From the NCBI GenBank assembly GCA_030537635.1, contig JAUNVM010000001.1, positions 42,099-106,098 of the forward strand: a DNA stretch of 64,000 nt. Reading direction: 5' to 3'. This DNA is from Flaviflexus sp. (GTDB lineage: Bacteria; Actinomycetota; Actinomycetes; Actinomycetales; Actinomycetaceae). Made by a program: the position numbers and the translations under genes. Positions 18,071 through 27,406 of this stretch are shown piece after piece (positions within the stretch are counted from its first letter, which is position 1; the number at the start of each line of letters is the position of its first letter). The notes under the pieces are model-generated. The model saw nothing but the letters and a program-made list of their open reading frames with translations. It ran no database searches and was not told where the DNA came from.

Positions 18071-20640
18071 CGCAGACAGATACCGCCGTCGAAATGATCG
18101 ACGTCAAGATCGACGGACACGAGGTGTCCGTGCCCAAGGGCACGCTCATCATCCGTGCCGCCGAACAGGTCGGCATCCGCATTCCCAGGTTCTGTGATCA
18201 TCCGCTGCTCAAGCCGGCCGCGGCCTGCCGCCAGTGCCTCGTTGAGGTGGCCCGCCCGGGCCGCGATGGCACCGTGGCGAAGGGCCCCAAGCCGGTGGCC
18301 TCCTGCGCCGAGGCGGTGAGCCCGGGCATGGAGGTGTACACCCAGCACACCTCCGAGGTGGCCGAGAAGGCTCAGCACGGAATCATGGAATTCCTGCTCA
18401 TCAACCACCCGCTGGATTGCCCGATCTGCGATAAGGGTGGCGAGTGCCCCCTGCAGAATCAGGCAATGACCGATGGCCGGGCGGTCTCCCGCTTCACCGA
18501 TATCAAGCGGACCTTCCCGAAGCCGATTAAGGTCTCAAGCCAGATCCTCCTCGATCGCGACCGCTGCATTCTCTGCCAGCGCTGCACGCGCTTCCAGCTG
18601 CAGATTGCCGGCGATCCCTTCATCCAGCTCCAGGGCCGCGGCGGCGGCACGCCGGGAGATGAGGTGCACGGGCTCAACGGCTCCCAGATCGGCACCTTCG
18701 ATGCCGACATCCTGCACTTCTCCGAGGTGGATGGGTCTCCGGCCACGATCACCGGCGAGGAGTACTCCGGCCCGCACGGCGAGGCCTCGCTGGCCGCCGG
18801 CTTCTCCGCCGGACCGATCGTTGAGGCTGAGCGTGATGAGGCGGGGCGCCCCTTCGCCTCCTACTTCTCCGGCAATACGATCCAGATCTGCCCGGTCGGT
18901 GCGCTCACCTCGGCCAGCTACCGCTTCCGCGCGCGTCCCTTCGATCTCGTGTCGACGCCGTCGGTGACCGAGCATGACGCCTCGGGCTCCCAGATTCGCG
19001 TCGACTTCCGCCGCGGCACCGTGGTGCGTCGCCTTGCCGGAAACGATCCGGAGGTCAACGAGGAGTGGATCACCGATAAGGATCGCTTCGCCTTCCGGTG
19101 GCAAAATGGCGCCGACCGGCTCACCGTCCCGCTCGTGCGCGAGGAGACGGGCGAGCTCGTTCCCACCTCCTGGGCCGATGCCCTGGATGTGGCCGCCCGG
19201 GGCTTGGAGGCCCACCGGGCCGGCGTGCTCACCGGTGGCCGGCTGCCCCTCGAGGATGGCTTCGCCTACTCGAAGTTCGCCCGCGCCGTGCTGGGCACCA
19301 ATGACATTGACTTCCGCACCCGCCCCTCGACGGAGGAAGAGGATGACTTCCTCGGATCCCTCGTCGCCGGCTCCGGGCTCGGGGTCACCTACTCCGAGAT
19401 CGAATCCGCCCCGCACGTTCTCCTCGTCGGCCTGGAGCCGGAGGAGGAATGCGGATCGATTTTCCTCCGTCTGCGCAAGGGCGTTCTCGCCGGCACCACG
19501 ACCGTGTCGACCATTGCCCCCTTCGCCACTCGCGGAGCACTGAAGATGGGAGCGCGCCTCATTGAAGCCGCCCCCGGTACCGAACCGCGCGTGCTTGACG
19601 CCATCGGCTCCGATGAGAAGTTCGCCGATCTGCTGGGCAAGCTCTCCGGTGGGGTCATCCTCGTCGGCGAGCGTGCCGCCCAGACTCCCGGCGCCCTTAC
19701 CGCCGTGATCAGGCTCGCCCGCAGCGCGGGCGCAAAGATCGCCTGGGTGCCGCGCCGGGCCGGTGACCGTGCCGCCGTTGAGGCGGGACTGCTGCCCACC
19801 CTGCTGCCGGGCGCCCGCCTCGCGGCAGATGCTCAGGCCCGGGTGGATGCCGGGGCGGCGTGGGGATCCGAACTTCCCGCGCAGCCGGGCCGGCGCACCG
19901 AGGAGATTCTCGCCGCCGCACGCGCCGGCGAACTCGCCCTCATCACCGCCGGCGTCGAGCTGGCTGACCTTCCGGGGAACGCCGAGGAGGCCGTGGATGC
20001 GGCACCCTTCGTCATCGCCTTCGAGGTGCGCCGCTCGGCGATCACCGCCAAGGCCGACGTCGTCTTCCCGGTGGCGCCCCCGGTGGAAAAGGGCGGCACG
20101 TTTATCAACTGGGAGGGTCGGGAGCGTCCCTTCGGCCAGGTGCTGACCTCGACCGCGCTCACCGACCGGGAGGTCCTGCGGGATCTTGCGGAGGAGATGG
20201 GACGCGAGCTCGGGCTGGACACCCTGGAAGCGGTGCACGCCGAATATCGCGAATTTGTGGACTGGGATGGTGCACGGGCCTCGGTTCCGCAGGCCGACGC
20301 CACCCCGGCGCCCGTTCCGCAGTCCGGCGAGGCGGTTCTTGCCTCCTGGCAGCTCATGCTGGATGATGGGCGGCTGCAGGACTTTGAGCCGCACCTGGCC
20401 GGCACCGCGCATCGCGCGGTGGCCCGGATCTCGCCGGCCACGGCCGAGGAGATCGGCATTCGGCCCGGTGAGCTTATTGAGGTGAGCGGACCCGGCGGGA
20501 CCATCACGGTTCCGTTCGCGCTCGCGCACATGCCCGATCGGGTGGTGTGGTTGCCGACCAAGTCGGCATCGAGCCACATCAAGGATCTCGACGTCCGGGT
20601 CGGCGGCATCGTCCGCCTCGGGCGCACGGAGGTGAAATGA
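18067..20640 (+). CDS. nuoG: NADH-quinone oxidoreductase subunit G
   Basis: An 857-residue iron-sulfur subunit. The N-terminal 2Fe-2S domain has CDHPLLKPAAACRQC; HPLDCPICDKGGECPLQNQ and DRCILCQRCTRFQ carry the 4Fe-4S ligands; NTIQICPVGALTSASYRFRA leads into the molybdopterin-oxidoreductase-like domain, which has lost cofactor binding in complex I. It continues to a C-terminal molydopterin dinucleotide-binding-like barrel (from about residue 755). It overlaps nuoF by 4 bp and touches the nuoH start. Confidence 0.95.
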   Translation: MTQTDTAVEMIDVKIDGHEVSVPKGTLIIRAAEQVGIRIPRFCDHPLLKPAAACRQCLVEVARPGRDGTVAKGPKPVASCAEAVSPGMEVYTQHTSEVAEKAQHGIMEFLLINHPLDCPICDKGGECPLQNQAMTDGRAVSRFTDIKRTFPKPIKVSSQILLDRDRCILCQRCTRFQLQIAGDPFIQLQGRGGGTPGDEVHGLNGSQIGTFDADILHFSEVDGSPATITGEEYSGPHGEASLAAGFSAGPIVEAERDEAGRPFASYFSGNTIQICPVGALTSASYRFRARPFDLVSTPSVTEHDASGSQIRVDFRRGTVVRRLAGNDPEVNEEWITDKDRFAFRWQNGADRLTVPLVREETGELVPTSWADALDVAARGLEAHRAGVLTGGRLPLEDGFAYSKFARAVLGTNDIDFRTRPSTEEEDDFLGSLVAGSGLGVTYSEIESAPHVLLVGLEPEEECGSIFLRLRKGVLAGTTTVSTIAPFATRGALKMGARLIEAAPGTEPRVLDAIGSDEKFADLLGKLSGGVILVGERAAQTPGALTAVIRLARSAGAKIAWVPRRAGDRAAVEAGLLPTLLPGARLAADAQARVDAGAAWGSELPAQPGRRTEEILAAARAGELALITAGVELADLPGNAEEAVDAAPFVIAFEVRRSAITAKADVVFPVAPPVEKGGTFINWEGRERPFGQVLTSTALTDREVLRDLAEEMGRELGLDTLEAVHAEYREFVDWDGARASVPQADATPAPVPQSGEAVLASWQLMLDDGRLQDFEPHLAGTAHRAVARISPATAEEIGIRPGELIEVSGPGGTITVPFALAHMPDRVVWLPTKSASSHIKDLDVRVGGIVRLGRTEVK

Positions 20641-21956
20641 TGCCAATGTCGCTCGCTTCGCCGACCGCCACATTCGCTGAGGATACGTGGTGGATCTGGC
20701 TGATCAAGGCGCTGTTTATCGTCGTCTACCTCATCATGTCGGTCATTATGGCCCTGTGGGTGGAGCGGCGAGGGCTGGGTCGCATGCAGACCCGCCTCGG
20801 CCCCAATGTCGTGGGTCCGCTCGGTCTCGGGCAGGCCTTCGCCGATGCCATCAAGCTCCTCATCAAGGAGGACTTCTGGCTCAAGGGTGCCGATAAGATT
20901 GTGTACTTTATCGCCCCCGGGATCTCGGCGCTGTGCGCCTTCTCGGTCTACGCGGTGATGCCCTTCGGCCCCGAGGTCTCGATCTTCGGTCACACGACGC
21001 CGTTGCAGCTCGCCGATTCCTCGGTGGCGATGCTCTACGTGCTCGCGGTTGCCTCCCTCGGCATTTACGGGCTCGTGCTCGGCGGTTGGTCGGCTAACTC
21101 GACCTTCCCGCTTCTCGGCTCGGTGCGCTCGGCCGCCCAGATGATCTCCTATGAGCTGGCGATGGGCCTGTCGCTCGTCTCGGCCTTCCTCGTGTCCGGC
21201 ACGATGTCGACCTCGTCGCTTGTGACCGCACAAACCTCGATCTGGAATTTCATCGTCTGCCTGCCGGCATTCGTCACCTACATCATCTCCATGGTGGGTG
21301 AGGTGAACCGTCTACCCTTTGACCTTCCCGAGGCTGAAGGCGAGCTGGTGGCCGGCTACTCGACCGAGTATTCCTCCATGAAGTTCGGCTGGTTCTACCT
21401 GTCCGAGTACATCAACATGCTCAACGTGTCCACGGTGGCGGTCGTCGTCTTCTTCGGCGGCTGGCGTGCCCCGTGGCCGCTGTCCTGGATTGGCGACGGC
21501 GTGCTCAACACCGGCTGGTGGCCCATGCTGTGGCTCATCATCAAGGTGTGGATGTTCATGTTCTTCATGATCTGGATTCGCGGCACGCTGCTGCGCTTCC
21601 GCTACGACCAGTTCATGAAGCTTGGCTGGAAGGTTCTTATCCCGGTGGCTCTTGCCTGGCTCGTCGCCGTGGCCACCATTCAGGGGCTGTCGGCCTTCAC
21701 CGCGATCAACACCCAGCAGGTGTTGCTCATTCTCGCGGCGATCTTCCTCGTCATCTTTGCCGCGCTGTGGCTGCGTGACATCAAGGCCGCGAAGGCGGAG
21801 GCAGAGGAAGCCGATGCGGTTCTCGACGAGGACTTCGACGCCTTTGCTGGCGGCTTCCCGGTCCCGCCGCTGCCCGGGCAGAAGCTCCCGCCCAGCCCGC
21901 GGGCCAAGCGCAGCCCCGCCTACTCGTCCACGAAGGAGGTCGAGGTCGATGAGTGA
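20640..21956 (+). CDS. nuoH: NADH-quinone oxidoreductase subunit H
   Basis: A 438-residue polytopic subunit at the junction of the two arms, contributing the quinone chamber. Conserved: [15 protein letters not shown], the loop [20 protein letters not shown] and [15 protein letters not shown]. Three in-frame ATG codons are possible (20637, 20640, 20646); 20640 best suits the GGAGG at 20628-20632. Beyond the last helix there is a charged, Pro-rich tail of about 60 residues not present in E. coli NuoH. Its end overlaps nuoI by 8 bp. Confidence 0.94.
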   Translation: MPMSLASPTATFAEDTWWIWLIKALFIVVYLIMSVIMALWVERRGLGRMQTRLGPNVVGPLGLGQAFADAIKLLIKEDFWLKGADKIVYFIAPGISALCAFSVYAVMPFGPEVSIFGHTTPLQLADSSVAMLYVLAVASLGIYGLVLGGWSANSTFPLLGSVRSAAQMISYELAMGLSLVSAFLVSGTMSTSSLVTAQTSIWNFIVCLPAFVTYIISMVGEVNRLPFDLPEAEGELVAGYSTEYSSMKFGWFYLSEYINMLNVSTVAVVVFFGGWRAPWPLSWIGDGVLNTGWWPMLWLIIKVWMFMFFMIWIRGTLLRFRYDQFMKLGWKVLIPVALAWLVAVATIQGLSAFTAINTQQVLLILAAIFLVIFAALWLRDIKAAKAEAEEADAVLDEDFDAFAGGFPVPPLPGQKLPPSPRAKRSPAYSSTKEVEVDE

Positions 21957-22617
21957 GAACAACAAGAAGTCATATGACGATCGGATCGATCCGGCGCTGT
22001 ACTCGCCGACGAAGAAGGGCCCGATCGGCCGGTTCTTCGCACCGGTTGCGGGCTTCGGGGTGACGATCTCCTCGATGTTCCGCCCCGTTGTCACCGAGCA
22101 GTACCCATTCGAGCGGGTTCCCACCCAGCCTCGCTTCCACGGCCGCCACCAGCTCAACCGCTACGCGGACGGCCTGGAGCGGTGCATTGGCTGCGAGCTC
22201 TGCGCTTGGGCTTGCCCGGCGGATGCGATCTACGTGGAGGCGGGAGCGAACACGCCGGACGCCCAGTACGCGCCCGGTGAGCGATTCGGCAAGGTCTACC
22301 AGATCAACTATCTGCGCTGCATTCTCTGCGGCCTGTGCATCCAGGCGTGCCCGACGCGGGCGCTGACGATGACGAATGACTTTGATGAGCTGGTGGGACC
22401 CACCCGCGAGTCCCTCATCTTTGAAAAGCAGGATCTGCTGGCCCCGATGCTCGACGGCATGCTTGCCGCCCCGCATCCCATGGTGGCCGGCACGACCGAT
22501 GATGATTACTACCGGGATGAGATCACCGGGCCAACCGAGGAGCAGATCGACTGGGTCCGCTCCCGCCGCCCCGATGATCCCACCCTGGCAAAGGCCGGTA
22601 AGGGGGCCGAGAAGTGA
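21949..22617 (+). CDS. nuoI: NADH-quinone oxidoreductase subunit I
   Basis: A 222-residue ferredoxin-like subunit with two 4Fe-4S clusters (N6a, N6b): [16 protein letters not shown] and [16 protein letters not shown]. It connects the NADH module to NuoB. The ATG at 21949 lies inside the end of nuoH with GGAGG about 8 nt before it. The C-terminal 70 residues after the second cluster are longer than in E. coli. Confidence 0.95.
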   Translation: MSENNKKSYDDRIDPALYSPTKKGPIGRFFAPVAGFGVTISSMFRPVVTEQYPFERVPTQPRFHGRHQLNRYADGLERCIGCELCAWACPADAIYVEAGANTPDAQYAPGERFGKVYQINYLRCILCGLCIQACPTRALTMTNDFDELVGPTRESLIFEKQDLLAPMLDGMLAAPHPMVAGTTDDDYYRDEITGPTEEQIDWVRSRRPDDPTLAKAGKGAEK

Positions 22618-23639
22618 ATCCGTTCCTTGCCCTATCCGTGAGCGCCGCGGGTGTGTCCACGGGGGAGACGGTGCTGTTTTGGGTGTTCGCGCCCATGATG
22701 GTCATCGCCGCCCTCGGCCTGCTGTTCTCCCGGAAGGCCGTGTATGCGACGATCTCCGTCGTCTTCGTGATGGTGTGCCTGGCGTTCATCTACACCGCGC
22801 TTGAGGCTCCGTTCCTCGGCGTCGTTCAGGTGATCGTGTACACCGGCGCGATCATGATGCTCTTCCTCTTTGTTCTCATGCTCGTCGGAGTCGATTCCTC
22901 GGACTCCCTCGTGGAGACGATTAAGGGACAGCGCTGGGTGGCCGCGCTTGCGGGCCTCGGCCTCGTGGTCCTCCTCATCGGCGTGCTCAGCGCGTCGACC
23001 ATGCCCGCCCCGCGGGGAATGACGGAGGTCAATGCGGGCTCCAACCCGGTCGCCGTTGCCTCGGAGATCTTCTCCAACCATGTCATTACCATGGAGCTCA
23101 CCGGTGCGCTGCTCATCACCGCCGCGCTTGGTGCCATGACCTTCACCCACCGCGAGCGGCTCACTCCGAAGCGCTCCCAGCTGGATGAGGCGGAGGCAAA
23201 GATGCAGGCATATGCCGCCCACGGCGTGCATCCGGGTGCGAAGCCCAATGCCGGCGTCTTCGCCGAATCCAATGCCGCCACGAATCCGGCGCTCACCGCC
23301 TACGGGCAGCCGGTGGAGCATTCCGTTTCCCGCGTGCTGCGCGTGCGCGGCCAGGCCGGCACCATCGGCGAGATCTCGCCGACCACGGTCGCCCGAGTCG
23401 CCTCCGGCGGTATCGACGGGCCGAATGTGGCGGGGACGATCGGCCAGGCTGGCCTGGCGGGTATGCCCGGCGAGAAGGCGCCGAGCGCCCCCACCCAGGG
23501 CCGCGACGTCGCCCACCCCACCCCGGACGATCCGGCCTTTGAGGAGGCCCAGTCCGATGAGGTGCCCACGGCAGCGGAAGATCGGGCGGCCGATGAGGTC
23601 AAGCCCGACAGCGAGAAGAAGGAGCAGGAGAACCTATGA
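22614..23639 (+). CDS. nuoJ: NADH-quinone oxidoreductase subunit J
   Basis: A 341-residue membrane subunit with five helices in the first 180 residues and the motif [20 protein letters not shown], which contains the conserved pi-bulge helix. The remaining 160 residues are hydrophilic, Ala/Pro/Glu-rich and of low complexity near the end; E. coli NuoJ (about 184 aa) has no such tail. The GTG start overlaps the nuoI stop, and the end overlaps the nuoK ATG. Confidence 0.93.
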   Translation: MNPFLALSVSAAGVSTGETVLFWVFAPMMVIAALGLLFSRKAVYATISVVFVMVCLAFIYTALEAPFLGVVQVIVYTGAIMMLFLFVLMLVGVDSSDSLVETIKGQRWVAALAGLGLVVLLIGVLSASTMPAPRGMTEVNAGSNPVAVASEIFSNHVITMELTGALLITAALGAMTFTHRERLTPKRSQLDEAEAKMQAYAAHGVHPGAKPNAGVFAESNAATNPALTAYGQPVEHSVSRVLRVRGQAGTIGEISPTTVARVASGGIDGPNVAGTIGQAGLAGMPGEKAPSAPTQGRDVAHPTPDDPAFEEAQSDEVPTAAEDRAADEVKPDSEKKEQENL

Positions 23640-23935
23640 GTCTCATGAACTACGTTGTCCTCGCGCTCATCCTTTTCGCGATTGGCGCGGTTGCGGTCCT
23701 CACCAGGCGCAACTCAATCATTTCGCTCATGGGCGTGGAGCTCATGCTCAACTCGTGCAATCTGGCGCTCGTCACGTTCGCCCGCATGCACGGGAACGTG
23801 GTGGGCCAGACCGTGGCGTTCTTCGTCATGGTGGTGGCTGCGGCGGAAGTCGTGGTCGGCCTCGCCATTATCGTGTCCATTTTCCGAACCCGCGGCTCGG
23901 CATCGGTTGATGCGCCGAGCCTGCTGAAGAAGTGA
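23636..23935 (+). CDS. nuoK: NADH-quinone oxidoreductase subunit K
   Basis: A 99-residue, three-helix subunit. Its signature is [22 protein letters not shown] with the conserved Glu in the second helix, and [16 protein letters not shown] with the Glu in the third; these take part in proton transfer. The length is standard. It is coupled to nuoJ by a 4-bp overlap. Confidence 0.96.
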   Translation: MSLMNYVVLALILFAIGAVAVLTRRNSIISLMGVELMLNSCNLALVTFARMHGNVVGQTVAFFVMVVAAAEVVVGLAIIVSIFRTRGSASVDAPSLLKK

Positions 23936-23945
23936 GGGAGACCAG

Positions 23946-25874
23946 ATGATCACCAGCGCAGTGCCGGCGATCGAGGCCACCGGATCGGTGTCCTTGATCT
24001 GGCTTGCCGTCGCCATCCCCCTCATCTCCGCGGGGTTCCTGCTTGTTGCGGGTAAGGCCGCGAATGCGTGGGGCCACTGGCTCGGCATCGCCGCCTCGGC
24101 CTCCTCCCTCATCGTCGGGATCATGGCCGCTTCTACCCTGCTCGGCCTTGAGCCCGAGCAGCGGGTGCAAAACGTTGACGTCTACTCCTGGGTTCCGGCC
24201 GGGGACATGAGCGTGGAGCTGGGCATGCGGGTGGATCCGCTGTCGATCAGCTTCGTCCTGCTCGTCACCTTCGTCGGCACCCTCATCCACATCTACTCCG
24301 TGGCCTACATGGAGCACGATAAGGACCGGAGGCGCTTCTTCGCCTACCTCAACCTCTTCGTCGCCTCCATGCTCCTCCTCGTGCTCGGCAACTCCTATCT
24401 CGTGCTGTTCGTCGGCTGGGAGGGCGTGGGCCTGGCCTCCTACCTGCTCATCGGCTTCTGGAACCAGGTTCCGGAATATGCGACGGCGGGCAAGAAGGCC
24501 TTCATCATGAACCGCGTGGGCGACATGGGCATGCTGCTCGCCATGATGACGATGTTCGCCTCGTTTGGCACCGTCACCTTTGATGGCGTGTTCGCTGCCG
24601 CCGAGGGCGCCTCGACCGGCGTGCTCACGGCTGCGGGAATCTTCCTGCTCGTTGCCGCCTGCGGTAAGTCCGCACAGATTCCGCTGCAGGCCTGGCTGGG
24701 AGATGCCATGGCGGGCCCGACGCCGGTCTCCGCCCTCATCCACGCCGCCACCATGGTGACCGCGGGTGTCTACCTCATGGTGCGCTCCGGCGTCATCTAC
24801 GCCGGTGCTCCGACCGCCCAGCTGCTCGTCGCCATCATCGGCACGCTCACGCTCATCTTCGGCGCCATTGTCGGTTCGGCCAAGGACGATATGAAGAAGG
24901 TGCTCGCCGCCTCGACCATGTCCCAGATCGGGTACATGATGCTCGCGGCCGGGCTGGGCCCGGTGGGTGCCGCCTTCGGCATCTTCCACCTCATCACCCA
25001 CGGCTTCTTCAAGGCCGGAATGTTCCTCGGTGCCGGATCGGTCATGCACGCCATGAACGACGAGGTCGACATGCGGGGCTTCGGCGGCCTGTGGAAGCAC
25101 ATGAAGGTCACCTGGGCCACCTTCGGCCTCGGCTACCTTGCCATCATCGGCTTCCCGCTGCTGTCCGGCTTCTGGTCGAAGGACAAGATCATTGAGGCCG
25201 CTTTCGTTGGAGAGGGCTGGCGCCCCTGGGTGTTCGGCCTGTCCACCCTCCTCGTTGCGGGACTCACCGCCTTCTACATGTCCCGCCTGTTCTTCATGAT
25301 CTTCCACGGCACCGCCCGCTGGGAGACCCAGGGCGAGAATGCGAAGCATCCGCACGAGTCCCCGGCCCTCATGACCGTTCCCATGATCATCCTGGCAATC
25401 GGCTCGGTTGGCCTCGGTGGCTTCCTCGCCTCCGGCAACCGGTTTGTGCATTTCCTTGAGCCCGCCATCGGACACACCGAGCACGGCGAGCCGGTTCTGC
25501 CCATCCCGGTCATCATGGTGGCCACGCTCGTGCTGGTGGCCATCGGCGTCGGCTATGCGTATCTCAAGTACGCCGCCCGCGAGGTGGACCGCGTGCCGGT
25601 CACGACCGGCTTCGTGGGCGCCGCCCGCCAGGACCTGTTCCAGGACGCCATCAACGAGAACCTCGTCATGCGCCCGGGCCAGTGGGCGACCCGCGCCGTG
25701 GCCGCCACCGACAAGAGCGCCATCGACGGGATCGTCATGGGCTTCGCCCGCCTCATCGGCTCGCTCGGCCACCAGGTCGGCAAGCTGCAATCCGGCTACG
25801 TGCGCTCGTATGCGGGGCTGATGGCAATCGGCGTTGTCCTCGCCATCGTCCTCGCCCTGGCGGGGCGGATCTAG
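23946..25874 (+). CDS. nuoL: NADH-quinone oxidoreductase subunit L
   Basis: A 642-residue antiporter-like proton-pumping subunit with about 16 helices. Conserved: FVGWEGVGLASYLLIGFW (key Glu), KSAQIPLQAWLGDAMAGPTP (key Lys and discontinuous helix), SALIHAATMVTAGVYL, and ITHGFFKAGMFLGAGSVMHA. A GAGGGAG ribosome-binding site precedes the ATG. It is the longest of the three pump paralogs here, as usual, because of its lateral C-terminal helix. Confidence 0.96.
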   Translation: MITSAVPAIEATGSVSLIWLAVAIPLISAGFLLVAGKAANAWGHWLGIAASASSLIVGIMAASTLLGLEPEQRVQNVDVYSWVPAGDMSVELGMRVDPLSISFVLLVTFVGTLIHIYSVAYMEHDKDRRRFFAYLNLFVASMLLLVLGNSYLVLFVGWEGVGLASYLLIGFWNQVPEYATAGKKAFIMNRVGDMGMLLAMMTMFASFGTVTFDGVFAAAEGASTGVLTAAGIFLLVAACGKSAQIPLQAWLGDAMAGPTPVSALIHAATMVTAGVYLMVRSGVIYAGAPTAQLLVAIIGTLTLIFGAIVGSAKDDMKKVLAASTMSQIGYMMLAAGLGPVGAAFGIFHLITHGFFKAGMFLGAGSVMHAMNDEVDMRGFGGLWKHMKVTWATFGLGYLAIIGFPLLSGFWSKDKIIEAAFVGEGWRPWVFGLSTLLVAGLTAFYMSRLFFMIFHGTARWETQGENAKHPHESPALMTVPMIILAIGSVGLGGFLASGNRFVHFLEPAIGHTEHGEPVLPIPVIMVATLVLVAIGVGYAYLKYAAREVDRVPVTTGFVGAARQDLFQDAINENLVMRPGQWATRAVAATDKSAIDGIVMGFARLIGSLGHQVGKLQSGYVRSYAGLMAIGVVLAIVLALAGRI

Positions 25875-25891
25875 GTAGGAGAGAAGAATAA

Positions 25892-27406
25892 ATGACTGCT
25901 AGCTTCCCCTGGCTTACCGCCCTCATTCTCATCCCGCTCATCGCGGGAGCCGTGCTCGGCGCCGTGCCCTCGCTCAGGCGTTCCGCCAAGGCCATCGGCC
26001 TCGGCGTCTCCGTCCTCGTGCTCATCGGTACGATCGTCGCGCTCACCGGATTTGACGTGTCGCGGGCCGGCGAGGCCCAGCTCGTCGAAACCTACAGCTG
26101 GATGTCCTCCCTGTCCGTCTCCATCTCCTGGGGCGTGACCGGCATGAGCGCGCTCATGATCCTGCTGGCCACGATCCTCGTGCCGCTCGTCATCCTCACC
26201 GCCCATTCGGACCGCTTCGTGGCCGATGATGAGGTGGCTGCCGGATCCCGGCGCGCCTCCTACATCGCCTGGGTGCTCGTGCTCGAATCCGTCATGATCG
26301 CGGTGTTTGCCGCGCGCGACGTCTTCCTGTTCTACGTGCTCTTCGAGGCCATGCTCATCCCCGTCTACTTCCTCATCGGATCCCACGGGGGACCGAAGCG
26401 CCGGGCGGCCGCGATCAAGTTCCTCCTCTACTCGCTCGCCGGCGGGCTCATCATGCTCATCGGCGTCATCGCCCTGTTCACCATGGGTCCGGGCGGGCCG
26501 GAGGGCTTCCTCATCGATAACCTGGCCGGCGCTGTGGATGCCTCTGGCACCACGCAGATGCTGCTCTTCCTGTCCTTCTTCATCGCCTTCGCGATCAAGG
26601 CTCCGATGTGGCCGGTGCACACCTGGCTGCCGGATGCGACGGAGCAGGCCCCGGCCGGCACCTCCACCCTCCTCGTCGGCATCCTCGACAAGGTGGGCAC
26701 CTACGGCATGATCGCCCTGTGCCTGCCCCTGTTCCCGGAGGCCGCGAAGGCCGCCGCGCCGTGGATCATGATTCTCGGCCTCGTCTCCATCATCTGGGGC
26801 GGCTTGCTCGCGGTGGCCAGCCACGATCTCATGCGGCTCATTGCCTTCACCTCGGTGTCGCACTTTGGCTTCATGATCATCGGAATCTTCTCCGGCTCCG
26901 CGGTCGCCATGACCGGCGCGATCCTCTACATGGTGGCGCACGGCGTGTCCACGGCCGCCCTGTTCCTCGTGGCCGGTTACCTGGCTGCGCGCGGCGGCTC
27001 GCAGCGGATTCCCGACTACGGGGGCTGGCAGCGGGTCACCCCGCTGCTCGCCGGCGGATTCCTCGTCGCGGGCCTCGCCTCGCTCGCCCTGCCGGGTCTG
27101 TCCGGCTTCATTCCCGAGTACCTCGTCCTCACCGGCACCTTCACGGCGTCGCCGTGGATTGCCGGCCTGGCGGTGCTCGGTGTCATCCTCGCCGCCCTCT
27201 ACATCCTCCTGCCCTATCAGCGCATCTTCACCGGTGCGCCCACGGGGGAGGCGAAGGACCTGGGAGCGGCCGAGCGCACCGTTGTCGGAGTGCTCACCGC
27301 ACTCATGCTCGCACTGGGCTTCTATCCGGCTCCGGTGCTCGATATGATCCGGCCGATCGCCGATGATGTTTCGGTGATCGTGGCGGCAGAAGGGAGCGTC
27401 AAGTGA
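25892..27406 (+). CDS. nuoM: NADH-quinone oxidoreductase subunit M
   Basis: A 504-residue antiporter-like subunit. Key elements: FYVLFEAMLIPVYFLIGSHG (Glu of the Lys/Glu pair), AIKAPMWPVHTWLPDATEQA (Lys and discontinuous helix), and AHGVSTAALFLVAGYL. A TAGGAGAGAA ribosome-binding site lies 8-10 nt before the ATG. The stop overlaps the nuoN GTG by 4 bp. Confidence 0.96.
   Translation: MTASFPWLTALILIPLIAGAVLGAVPSLRRSAKAIGLGVSVLVLIGTIVALTGFDVSRAGEAQLVETYSWMSSLSVSISWGVTGMSALMILLATILVPLVILTAHSDRFVADDEVAAGSRRASYIAWVLVLESVMIAVFAARDVFLFYVLFEAMLIPVYFLIGSHGGPKRRAAAIKFLLYSLAGGLIMLIGVIALFTMGPGGPEGFLIDNLAGAVDASGTTQMLLFLSFFIAFAIKAPMWPVHTWLPDATEQAPAGTSTLLVGILDKVGTYGMIALCLPLFPEAAKAAAPWIMILGLVSIIWGGLLAVASHDLMRLIAFTSVSHFGFMIIGIFSGSAVAMTGAILYMVAHGVSTAALFLVAGYLAARGGSQRIPDYGGWQRVTPLLAGGFLVAGLASLALPGLSGFIPEYLVLTGTFTASPWIAGLAVLGVILAALYILLPYQRIFTGAPTGEAKDLGAAERTVVGVLTALMLALGFYPAPVLDMIRPIADDVSVIVAAEGSVK

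Noticed and set aside
18535..20673. Long open frame on the minus strand opposite nuoG
   Set aside because: It is antisense to a clear nuoG with all its cluster motifs, and the product is low-complexity Gly/Arg-rich sequence.
23868..25790. Long minus-strand open frame opposite nuoL
   Set aside because: It is an antisense shadow of an intact nuoL, and the product is a His/Asp/Gly-rich low-complexity sequence without domains.
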